From the NCBI GenBank assembly GCA_020718925.1, contig DYRC01000120.1, positions 1 through 11,338 on the forward strand: DNA of 11,338 bases. The letters run 5' to 3'. Numbering within the stretch: the stretch's first letter is position 1; each line of letters begins with the position of its first letter. This document shows, one piece after another, positions 1-6,564 of the stretch. Origin of the DNA: Desulfonema limicola. Its GTDB lineage: Bacteria > Desulfobacterota > Desulfobacteria > Desulfobacterales > DYRC01. The notes beneath the pieces were generated by a model that saw nothing but the letters and a program-made list of their open reading frames with translations, searched no databases and was not told the DNA's origin. A program made the position numbers and the translations under genes.

Positions 1-28
1 CGCCGATATTTTATCCTCAGAAAAACAA

Positions 29-56
29 TTGACATGATTATCAATATAGCTGTAAA
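29..56 (+). promoter_or_regulatory. Candidate sigma70-type promoter for the NamZ-RNase HI gene
   Basis: A perfect TTGACA (29-34) is followed after 16 bp by TGTAAA (51-56), a 4/6 match to the -10 consensus. A TATAAA at 71-76 is an alternative -10 with poor spacing. The start codon at 98 has only a weak ribosome-binding match, GGTG at 87-90. The -35 is convincing and the -10 is not. Nothing else is recognisable in the first 97 bases. Confidence 0.35.
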
Positions 57-97
57 TGCCCATATCTTTTTATAAATCTATCTTTCGGTGAAATTTA

Positions 98-1732
98 ATG
101 ATAAAAACCGGTCTTGAACATCTGATTGACAATCATCCGGAATGGCTGTTCGGAAAACGCCTCGGACTTTTATGCAACCCTGCTTCGGCAGATCGGGAAT
201 TTCGTCATGCCCGCATCTTAATCAACGAGCGATTTCCCGGACAACTCAGAGCCTTATACTCGCCTCAGCACGGATTTTTTGCTGAAAAACAGGATAATAT
301 GATTGAATCGGCTCATCTGAGAGACCCGATTCTGGACATCCCTGTATTCAGCCTTTACGCAAAGAGCCGTATCCCTACAAAAAAAATGTTTGAGCCGATA
401 GATGTTCTGCTGTGTGATTTGCAGGATGTAGGAACGCGGGTTTATACCTTTGTTTATACGTTGTCCTACTGCATGGAAGCGGCAAAAAAATTCGGCAAAA
501 AAATCGTGGTCTTGGATCGTCCGAATCCGATAGGCGGCTTGAGGGTTGAAGGCAATCTTCTTTCCCCTGAATATGCTTCGTTTGTCGGGCGATATTCTAT
601 TCCCATGCGTCATGGGCTGACTATCGGCGAATTGGCGCGGCTGTTCAATGATCATTTCGGTATCGGTTGCGATCTTGAGGTGATTCCGATGAAAGGCTGG
701 GATCGGGAGATGATGTTTTCAGACACCGGGCTTCCGTGGATCGCGCCGTCCCCGAATCTTCCTACGCCAATATCGGCAATGGTATATCCGGGGCAGGTGT
801 TATGGGAAGGCACAAATATTTCCGAAGGACGGGGAACGACTCAGCCCTTTGAAATTTTCGGAGCGCCGTTTATAGATACGGAAAAGATTCTCTCATTTTT
901 GGGCGGAAACCGGCTGCCCGGAATCATTCTGCGTCCGCTGGCGTTTGAGCCGACATCGAATAAATGGCAGGGAAAACTGTGTCGGGGCTTTCAGATTCAC
1001 ATTACGGATCCGAAAACATACACGCCCTATCTCACCACCTTGAAATTGCTTCAGGCGATACTGCATCTTTATCCGAAAGATTTTCAATGGAAACAGCCGC
1101 CGTATGAATATGAAGCTGAAAAGATGCCGATGGATCTGCTGATCGGGGATCAGAAGATTCGGACTCGTATTGAATCATTTGAAAATATTGATGATATTGC
1201 TGCATCATGGCAGCCGGAACTTGATGTGTTTGAAGCTATCCGGCGTAAATATTGGCTCTATGGGCGCGAAGAATCGCTGCAAACCGGCGAGGTGCTGATT
1301 TACACAGACGGCGCGTGTTCCGGCAATCCGGGACCTGCGGGCATCGGCGTCCTGATGCACTTTGATGACCATGAAAAAGAAATCTCAGAATACATCGGGC
1401 TTGCCACCAACAATATTGCCGAACTTAAAGCCATTCAGGCTGGACTTATGGCTGTGAAAAACAAAAATATGCCTGTGAAATTGTTCACAGACAGCGGCTA
1501 TGCTCACGGTCTGCTGACACGGGGCTGGAAAGCCAAAGCCAACACGGAACTTGTCGAAGAGATTCGGAAGCTGATGAAGCAGTTTAAGGAACTGAAGCTG
1601 ATCAAAGTAGAGGGTCATGCGGGAAATGCAGGAAATGAACGGGCAGACAAACTTGCAACAGCGTCGATCAGAAAGGCTGCCGCTTCAATAAAGAAAGAGT
1701 CCTGCATCCGTGAAGGTTCAGGACTCTTTTAG
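98..1732 (+). CDS. NamZ-like exo-N-acetylmuramidase (DUF1343) fused to RNase HI
   Basis: A 544-residue protein with two complete domains. Residues 1-388 are DUF1343/NamZ (family GH171), whose characterised members remove terminal MurNAc from peptidoglycan fragments during cell-wall recycling. Visible family motifs are PQHGF (56-60), CDLQDVGTRVYTF (106-118), DRPNPIGG (140-147), SPN (218-220) and EGTNISEGRGTTQPFE (from 238). After a short linker, residues 398-525 are RNase HI, which cleaves RNA in RNA-DNA hybrids. It has YTDGACSGNPGP with D404, NNIAELKA with E442, FTDSG with D465 and NERADKLA with D517, plus H507 ten residues before the last Asp as in the E. coli enzyme, and a shortened basic handle (RGWKAKAN). 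There is no stop, frameshift or credible internal start between the domains. No signal peptide is present, so the product should be cytoplasmic, unlike secreted NamZ enzymes. The family motif is usually PEHG, and Gln stands here in place of Glu. Domain identities are very secure; the muramidase activity and the benefit of the fusion are inference. Confidence 0.93.
   Translation: MIKTGLEHLIDNHPEWLFGKRLGLLCNPASADREFRHARILINERFPGQLRALYSPQHGFFAEKQDNMIESAHLRDPILDIPVFSLYAKSRIPTKKMFEPIDVLLCDLQDVGTRVYTFVYTLSYCMEAAKKFGKKIVVLDRPNPIGGLRVEGNLLSPEYASFVGRYSIPMRHGLTIGELARLFNDHFGIGCDLEVIPMKGWDREMMFSDTGLPWIAPSPNLPTPISAMVYPGQVLWEGTNISEGRGTTQPFEIFGAPFIDTEKILSFLGGNRLPGIILRPLAFEPTSNKWQGKLCRGFQIHITDPKTYTPYLTTLKLLQAILHLYPKDFQWKQPPYEYEAEKMPMDLLIGDQKIRTRIESFENIDDIAASWQPELDVFEAIRRKYWLYGREESLQTGEVLIYTDGACSGNPGPAGIGVLMHFDDHEKEISEYIGLATNNIAELKAIQAGLMAVKNKNMPVKLFTDSGYAHGLLTRGWKAKANTELVEEIRKLMKQFKELKLIKVEGHAGNAGNERADKLATASIRKAAASIKKESCIREGSGLF
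1694..1730. terminator. Bidirectional intrinsic terminator inside the end of the fusion gene
   Basis: A perfect 11-bp inverted repeat, AAAGAGTCCTG (1694-1704) and CAGGACTCTTT (1719-1729), has a 14-nt loop and ends in a T-run. Both arms lie within the last codons of the RNase HI part, and the stop codon TAG (1730-1732) directly follows. On the minus strand the hairpin lies just past the stop of the small membrane-protein gene, so it can serve both convergent genes. Confidence 0.8.
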
Positions 1733-1744
1733 ATATGTGCATGT

Positions 1745-1936
1745 TCAGCTTGTCTTTTTTTCATTTTTCCAGGTGTCTTTGAGTTCATCAAAGCCCAGAT
1801 AAAGCGCAAGTCCGCCTCCGAGCAGAAGCATAATCGGAATAGAACCTGCCAGCAACTGTAAGAACGGTTTCCACCATATTGCCAATCCGATGAGTCCCAA
1901 CACCGCCCCTATTGCCCCGCCAATCAATGTTTTCAT
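1745..1936 (-). CDS. Small two-helix membrane protein, function unknown
   Basis: A 63-residue protein whose translation is supported by an excellent Shine-Dalgarno (GGAGG within GAAGGAGGATG, about 8 nt before the ATG). Residues 3-21 (GGAIGAVLGLIGLAIWW) form a Gly-rich hydrophobic segment, and residues 25-49 form a second one with a GGGLALYLGF stretch. The tail from residue 50 is charged and Lys-rich (ELKDTWKNEKK). This suggests a hairpin inner-membrane protein with a cytoplasmic basic tail. I recognise no named family. It is convergent with the NamZ-RNase HI gene, sharing the bidirectional terminator, and divergent from plsB. No function can be assigned, but the strong RBS and clear hydrophobic pattern make it a real gene. 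Confidence 0.72.
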   Translation of the reverse strand: MKTLIGGAIGAVLGLIGLAIWWKPFLQLLAGSIPIMLLLGGGLALYLGFDELKDTWKNEKKTS

Positions 1937-1966
1937 AGAAAATCATCCTCCTTCAAACCAGTTTAT

Positions 1967-2008
1967 TGATACCGAAATAATTATCCGATTTAATGTTTAA
2001 AGGTATCA
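1967..2008. promoter_or_regulatory. Inverted repeat in the divergent intergenic region
   Basis: TGATACC (1967-1973) and GGTATCA (2002-2008) are perfect 7-bp inverted arms 28 bp apart, and the match extends to about 11 bp if a one-base bulge is allowed. The pair lies between the small membrane-protein gene and plsB. It could be a two-half-site operator or a 5' leader stem for the minus-strand gene. There is no direct evidence for either. Confidence 0.25.
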
Positions 2009-2057
2009 TAAGTATTTTTCTAAGGCAAGCACTTTTGGAATATGTCTGAATAAAATC

Positions 2058-2086
2058 TTGCAAACACCCTGCTATTTTGTTAATTT
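2058..2086 (+). promoter_or_regulatory. Weak candidate promoter for plsB
   Basis: TTGCAA (2058-2063) and TAATTT (2081-2086) are separated by exactly 17 bp and lie 43 bp upstream of the ATG at 2129. Both boxes match consensus only partly (4/6 and 3/6) in a very AT-rich region, so this is a placement guess. Confidence 0.28.
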
Positions 2087-2128
2087 CAAATACAAATTAT
2101 TAAAATTCGCTTGAAATGGAAAAATCTT

Positions 2129-4750
2129 ATGATACAAACGCTCAGATTGATGTGGAATCGTTTATCTGAAAAAGTACGGGCATGGATTGATGCGGCTCTT
2201 GAAGGGACGCATAACCACTATCCCTGCTATTTTCCCGGACAGACCGGCAGTCTGTTCAGAATGCTCTTTTCAGGAGTCGCAGTCAGCAGGGAGCAGACAG
2301 ACGCCATCCGATCTCTTTCCCGAGATGCCATTATCGTATATGCCAACAAATATAAAAGCCACCTTGAATATTTGTTTTATCACAGCCGATACCGGGAAGA
2401 CGGGCTGCCGGTTCCTGAAATCGGCTTTGATCTCAATGTCTTCAGCCTACAGCCCATACGCCGGCTTTTTAAGATAATCCTTGCTCACGCGGATTATTTT
2501 TTCAGACATTTTTCTTTTCCCGATCCATACACCGGCGGCTATATCCGGGAAGAACTGATTAAAGGCAGAGTCGGCTTTCTGTCTCTGGTGGAAAAAGGCG
2601 GATTTTATCTCCGATTTGTCAAAGATAATACGGATCCGCTGTTTTATCTGATTGAAATGCAGAAATCCGTTACCCGTCCGATTTATATTGTGCCGCATCT
2701 GATGTTTTTCAGCAAAGACCCGCATCGGACAAAAACAAGTCTGTCGGAACTTATCTTCGGATCAGATGAAAATCCCGGAATATTCAAACAGTTGAGATCC
2801 TTATTGAAAAAATCCGGCGAAGTATTTGCAGAAGTTTCCGCACCGCTGAATTTACAAAAATTTGTGGAAAAACCCGAATATCAGGAAATGTCCGGTGATA
2901 AACTTGCGCCCATATTAAGACGCGAACTGCTGGTGCAAATCAACCGCCATCGCCAGAGCATCATAGGACCTATCCTCAAATCGCCCGAAGAACTCAATGA
3001 AAATATCCTCACGCATGAGCGGCTCAGAATCTATATGGAACATTATGCCCAAACCCGGAAAGTGCCGCAATGGAAAGTGCATAAGGAAGCCAACGGCTAT
3101 CTGAATGAAATTGCCGCCAAATACAGAATCGCTATGGTACGGCTGCTTGCAGGCGCGGTAAAATGGCTGACGACCACCATGTTTGACGGATATACGCTGA
3201 GTACGGAAGAATTGAACAAGCTCAAAGTCATGTCCCGCCGGGGTCCGCTCATTCTGGTTCCCTGTCATAAAAGTCATATTGACTATCTGATTTTATCGTA
3301 TCTTTTATTTGTGCATAATATGCCATGTCCGCATATTGCCGCAGGCAAAAATCTGTCATTCTGGCCCATGGGTCCGATCTTCAGAGGCGCGGGCGCGTTT
3401 TTTATCCGCCGAACTTTCAAGGGCGCGGTGCTGTATTCCAAAGTATTTGCGGAATATGTTCACAAGCTTTTGGAAGAAGGCTTTAATATTGAATTTTTCA
3501 TCGAAGGGGGACGCAGCCGGACCGGAAAGCTGCTTCAGCCCAAGCTGGGGCTTTTATCCCTTATTCTCAACGCATTCAAAGATGGCGCGTGCGAAGACCT
3601 GATTTTTGCACCCGTATTTATCGGCTATGATCGGGTCTTGGAGGAAAGCTCTTATCTGCACGAACTTGAAGGCGGACAGAAAAAACCCGAAAGTCTGTCT
3701 CAGATGATCAGCGCGAGAAAATTCTTAAAAAAACGCTATGGCAGAATTTATATCCGCTTTCACGAGACCTTTTCGTTAAACGATTATATGGCACAGACCG
3801 GGCTTCATATCCGGGATATGTCGCCCAAAGAACAGAATACTTTGTGCCGGAGCATCGGATATATGCTGCTTAACTGCATAGACAAAGTCAGCGTGATTAC
3901 GCCTCATGCGGTGGTTGCCGCAGCTTTGCTCAATTGTTCCAAGCAGCGGTTTTCGTATGATTATTTTTTCTCCGAATTTGAAACGTATATGAATTATCTG
4001 GTCTTTCAGAAAATGAATCTTGCAGATACGCTGCTGATTGACCCTGCCCATGCGGCGCGGGCTGCGTTTGATTCTTATCTTCAGGGAAAACTGATTGAAA
4101 AAATCTCAGAACAGGGCGAAAACGCTTCGGAACCCTTATTCAAGGTCAATGATAACAAACGGGTTCTGCTGGAATATTACAAAAACAACTGCGTGGTCGC
4201 ATTTACTCCGGCAGCCTTTACCGCGCTGGCGATTCTGGATCGGGATGCGTTTCAGTTTTCGGTATCGGGTTTATATGAGACATACTCATTTTTGCAGAAT
4301 TTTTTCAAATACGAATTTGCGTATGATATGGAAAAAAGCCCGGAGCATTTTGTTCAGGAAAATATCAAGGCATTTGTCAGCGATGCGATTCTGATGCCTC
4401 ATCCCACGCTGCAAGACACCTATAATCTCACGTCGGTCGGATTCAGAAAGCTCAGATTGTTTGCCGATTTTTTGAAGGCATATTTTGAATCTTACCGGAT
4501 CGTGCTGAATTTTCTGATGAAGCATTCCAGAGATGAGGGAGAGATCAAAGATAAGGTAAAGAAAATTCAGGAATTGGGAACTAAGATGTATAAACGCAAG
4601 GAAATTGACCGCGCTGAAGCGCTGTCTGTGATTAATTTCAAAAACGCATCGGATTTTTTCAGTTCCAAAGGCGTCAGAGGTTCAGAAGATGCTGAAAAAA
4701 TTGAGCTTTATATGAATGTAATCCGAAAATATCTGAATCATCTGCCCTGA
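2129..4750 (+). CDS. plsB: Glycerol-3-phosphate 1-O-acyltransferase PlsB
   Basis: The product (873 residues from this ATG) catalyses the first acylation of sn-glycerol-3-phosphate to lysophosphatidate at the inner membrane, the entry to phospholipid synthesis. All four glycerolipid acyltransferase blocks are present in order: the catalytic HX4D motif HKSHID (H380-D385), GAFFIRRTFKG (423-433), FIEGGRSRTGKL (substrate binding, Glu459) and FAPVFIGYD (493-501). The HKSHID, FFIRRTFKG and EGGRSRTG forms separate it from PlsC and from soluble plastid-type enzymes. It is somewhat longer than the ~807-residue E. coli PlsB, with the extra length spread through the N- and C-terminal regions. The start is uncertain: a TTG at 2111 would add six residues, and neither start has a good ribosome-binding site (a loose TGGAAA precedes the ATG). 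No other lipid gene is adjacent, so it appears monocistronic. Confidence 0.95.
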   Translation: MIQTLRLMWNRLSEKVRAWIDAALEGTHNHYPCYFPGQTGSLFRMLFSGVAVSREQTDAIRSLSRDAIIVYANKYKSHLEYLFYHSRYREDGLPVPEIGFDLNVFSLQPIRRLFKIILAHADYFFRHFSFPDPYTGGYIREELIKGRVGFLSLVEKGGFYLRFVKDNTDPLFYLIEMQKSVTRPIYIVPHLMFFSKDPHRTKTSLSELIFGSDENPGIFKQLRSLLKKSGEVFAEVSAPLNLQKFVEKPEYQEMSGDKLAPILRRELLVQINRHRQSIIGPILKSPEELNENILTHERLRIYMEHYAQTRKVPQWKVHKEANGYLNEIAAKYRIAMVRLLAGAVKWLTTTMFDGYTLSTEELNKLKVMSRRGPLILVPCHKSHIDYLILSYLLFVHNMPCPHIAAGKNLSFWPMGPIFRGAGAFFIRRTFKGAVLYSKVFAEYVHKLLEEGFNIEFFIEGGRSRTGKLLQPKLGLLSLILNAFKDGACEDLIFAPVFIGYDRVLEESSYLHELEGGQKKPESLSQMISARKFLKKRYGRIYIRFHETFSLNDYMAQTGLHIRDMSPKEQNTLCRSIGYMLLNCIDKVSVITPHAVVAAALLNCSKQRFSYDYFFSEFETYMNYLVFQKMNLADTLLIDPAHAARAAFDSYLQGKLIEKISEQGENASEPLFKVNDNKRVLLEYYKNNCVVAFTPAAFTALAILDRDAFQFSVSGLYETYSFLQNFFKYEFAYDMEKSPEHFVQENIKAFVSDAILMPHPTLQDTYNLTSVGFRKLRLFADFLKAYFESYRIVLNFLMKHSRDEGEIKDKVKKIQELGTKMYKRKEIDRAEALSVINFKNASDFFSSKGVRGSEDAEKIELYMNVIRKYLNHLP

Positions 4751-4764
4751 TAATGGTAAGCAAA

Positions 4765-4795
4765 AACCCCTTCCCGGATAATCAGAGAAGGGGTT
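4765..4795. terminator. Hairpin after plsB, T-tract on the minus-strand side
   Basis: AACCCCTTC (4765-4773) pairs perfectly with GAAGGGGTT (4787-4795), a 9-bp stem with a 13-nt loop, 14 bp after the plsB stop. Downstream on the plus strand is GAATTTC, a poor U-tract. Read on the minus strand the stem is followed by five T's, so it is structurally a better terminator for leftward transcription. It probably works in both directions. Confidence 0.6.
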
Positions 4796-4820
4796 GAATT
4801 TCAGAAGCATCATTACAAGC

Positions 4821-5025
4821 CTGATACCACTCTCAATCACTTCAGGCATTATCACTGTCAAATATCCGAAAGCACAGGCTATTCGGAACAGAAAGACTGA
4901 TAAAAATCGTAAAAAAATTCGGCGCCGGATCTGCTGCCGAAATCCATGCCGCGATTCTGAACGCTCTGAAAGATTATGAAAAACCGGATGCTGTAACGCT
5001 GTTTGTGATGAAGCAGACAGGATAA
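4821..5025 (+). pseudogene. C-terminal remnant of a SpoIIE/RsbU-type PP2C serine phosphatase
   Basis: No intact gene lies between plsB and glmM, but 4879-5025 reads in frame as an LFGTERLIKIV stretch, then SAAEIHAAILNALKDY and finally PDAVTLFVMKQTG before TAA. This is the characteristic ending of SpoIIE-type PP2C phosphatases, which dephosphorylate anti-sigma-factor antagonists (pattern FG.ERL, SA.EI...I, DDVTL.V.K). Just upstream, another frame (about 4842-4877) reads TSGIITVKYPKAQ, resembling the preceding family segment (YTDGIIEAKNPKGE). Joining the two needs removal of one base near 4878. The metal-binding Asp of the DG motif reads Ser and the rest of the catalytic domain is absent. I infer a truncated, frameshifted relic. 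The C-terminal part is convincing; the upstream extension is tentative. Confidence 0.6.
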
Positions 5026-5057
5026 ACTTCTGACTTGAATCATCTGATAAAAAACTG

Positions 5058-5089
5058 TTGACCGAAAGAGCGATAGTGTGCAATATTAT
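5058..5089 (+). promoter_or_regulatory. Candidate promoter for glmM
   Basis: TTGACC (5058-5063, 5/6 match) is followed by CAATAT after 17 bp or by the better TATTAT (5084-5089) after 20 bp. It lies 43 bp before the glmM start and after the phosphatase relic, so glmM can be transcribed independently of plsB. Confidence 0.42.
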
Positions 5090-5131
5090 TTTCAGGCATA
5101 GCAATATTTTGATAAACATCAGGTGAGATAT

Positions 5132-6478
5132 ATGGGAAAATTATTCGGTACAGACGGCATCAGAGGTGTTGCCAATACCTATCCGATGACGCCGGAAATG
5201 GCGATGAAAATCGGGAAGGCAGCAGCCTTGTATTTCGGAAAAAACAGAAGCAGCACCAGAATTGTCGTGGGAAAAGATACCCGGATTTCCGGAGATATGC
5301 TGGAACATGCCATTGTTGCGGGAATCTGCTCGGCAGGCGCGGATGCGTATCTGACAGGCGTTATCCCGACTCCGGGCGTTGCATATATAGCCCGCATGTA
5401 TGAGGCAGCAGCAGGGATCGTCATTTCCGCATCTCATAATCCCTTTTATGACAACGGCTTCAAGTTTTTCAAGGGTAATGGCTATAAGCTTTCAGATGAG
5501 AGCGAGACAGAAATCGAAGAGCTTTTTCTGGATAATAAAACGCCGTTTGCGCTGGTTCAGGATATCGGCAGATCGTATAAAGCAGATGATGCGGTAAAAA
5601 AATATGCACAGTTTCTGAAATCCGAGCTGACAGCCGATCTCAAAGGATTGAAATTGGTGATTGACTGTGCCAATGGCGCAACATACAAAATAGCGCCCGA
5701 AGTATTTATCAATATGGGCGCAGCGGTGGAATCGCTCTTTATTTCCCCTGACGGCGAAAATATCAATGAGGATTGCGGCTCTCAGCATACCCGACATCTG
5801 CAAAAAGCTGTGGTGGAAAAGAAAGCAGATATGGGGTTTGCATTTGACGGAGACGGAGATCGGGTCATCGCGGTAGATAACACGGGAAAGGTTATTTCCG
5901 GGGATCAGGTCTTGGCAATATGCGCCAACGTTTTGAAAAAGCAGGGGAAATTGAAAAATGACACGGTAGTCAGCACTGTGATGAGCAATATCGGGTTTAA
6001 AATTGCGTTAAAAAACATGGGCATAAAACACATTGCGGCGGATGTGGGCGATAGATATGTGATGAAAGAAATGCTTGATTCCGGCGCAATCATCGGCGGA
6101 GAAGATTCAGGGCATACGATTTTTTTGGGCTCTCACACCACCGGCGATGGCATTTTAACCGCGTTACGACTCATTGAAGCGGTGGTAACAGAGTCCGCGC
6201 CGTTGTCTCAGTTGGCAGATGTCATGCGAACCTATCCCCAAGTCCTGCTCAACGTGGAAGTTACTCAGAAGCCTGATATTGACAGCATTCCGGCTATTCA
6301 GGAAGAAATCCGGCGGGTGGAGGCGCAATTGGGCGAGATGGGGAGAGTGCTGGTTCGGTATTCAGGAACTCAGCCGCTTTGCAGAGTCATGGTCGAAGCT
6401 TCGACGCAGGAAGAAACAGAATCCTGCTGCAAACAGATTGCAGAGGTAATTAAGAAGGTTATCGGTAAAGGCACCTAA
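5132..6478 (+). CDS. glmM: Phosphoglucosamine mutase GlmM
   Basis: The product (448 residues) interconverts glucosamine-6-phosphate and glucosamine-1-phosphate in the cytoplasm, a required step towards UDP-GlcNAc for peptidoglycan and LPS. Seen in order: N-terminal KLFGTDGIRG, the phosphoserine loop ISASHNP with active Ser101, the metal-binding DGDGDR (Asp239, 241, 243), the sugar-binding GGEDSGH (322-328) and the phosphate-binding RYSGTQP (409-415). Spacing and length match the GlmM family (E. coli active Ser102, ~445 residues). I chose ATG 5132 over the in-frame GTG at 5123 because AGGTGAG (5121-5127) is well placed as its ribosome-binding site and MGKLFGTDG is the usual family start. The common ftsH-folP-glmM arrangement is absent: upstream is a phosphatase relic and downstream a convergent protease gene. 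Confidence 0.97.
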   Translation: MGKLFGTDGIRGVANTYPMTPEMAMKIGKAAALYFGKNRSSTRIVVGKDTRISGDMLEHAIVAGICSAGADAYLTGVIPTPGVAYIARMYEAAAGIVISASHNPFYDNGFKFFKGNGYKLSDESETEIEELFLDNKTPFALVQDIGRSYKADDAVKKYAQFLKSELTADLKGLKLVIDCANGATYKIAPEVFINMGAAVESLFISPDGENINEDCGSQHTRHLQKAVVEKKADMGFAFDGDGDRVIAVDNTGKVISGDQVLAICANVLKKQGKLKNDTVVSTVMSNIGFKIALKNMGIKHIAADVGDRYVMKEMLDSGAIIGGEDSGHTIFLGSHTTGDGILTALRLIEAVVTESAPLSQLADVMRTYPQVLLNVEVTQKPDIDSIPAIQEEIRRVEAQLGEMGRVLVRYSGTQPLCRVMVEASTQEETESCCKQIAEVIKKVIGKGT

Positions 6479-6485
6479 CCCCCCG

Positions 6486-6512
6486 CCCCCCTTCCCTGAA
6501 AGGGAAGGGGGG
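6486..6512. terminator. GC-rich hairpin after glmM
   Basis: CCCCCCTTCCCT (6486-6497) and AGGGAAGGGGGG (6501-6512) form a perfect 12-bp stem with a 3-nt GAA loop, starting 7 bp after the glmM stop. It is very stable but has no T-run on either side. It may stop or stabilise transcripts from both convergent genes rather than act as a textbook intrinsic terminator. Confidence 0.55.
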
Positions 6513-6529
6513 AGAAGCCCCGATGGACT

Positions 6530-6564
6530 CCCCTCTCCGTTTCGGAGAGGGTCCGGGGGAGAGG
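6530..6564. repeat. Palindromic GC-rich repeat core between convergent genes
   Basis: CCCTCTCCG (6531-6539) and CGGAGAGGG (6543-6551) form a 9-bp stem with a TTT loop, followed by a G-rich stretch ending GAGAGGTT that abuts the M16 protease stop codon. The order of blocks matches the centre of the ~118-bp repeats at 9597 and 10452: a CCCCTCTCCG arm, a G-rich partner arm, then a second G-rich block ending in GGTT. The outer arms of those repeats are missing here. It looks like a related intergenic palindrome and may also serve as a transcript end for both genes. Confidence 0.55.

Noticed and set aside
28..45. ATTGA / TCAAT inverted repeat as an FNR-type site
   Set aside because: The half-sites are two bases too far apart for the FNR consensus (TTGA-N8-TCAA instead of N6), and the match is within reach of chance in AT-rich DNA.
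2111..2128. TTG start giving plsB six more residues
   Set aside because: TTG is rare as a start and has no ribosome-binding site before it. The ATG at 2129 is preferred, though the evidence is thin on both sides.
4682..5119. 145-codon minus-strand open frame over the plsB end and the intergenic gap
   Set aside because: It is antisense to plsB and to the phosphatase relic, has no ribosome-binding site and resembles no family.
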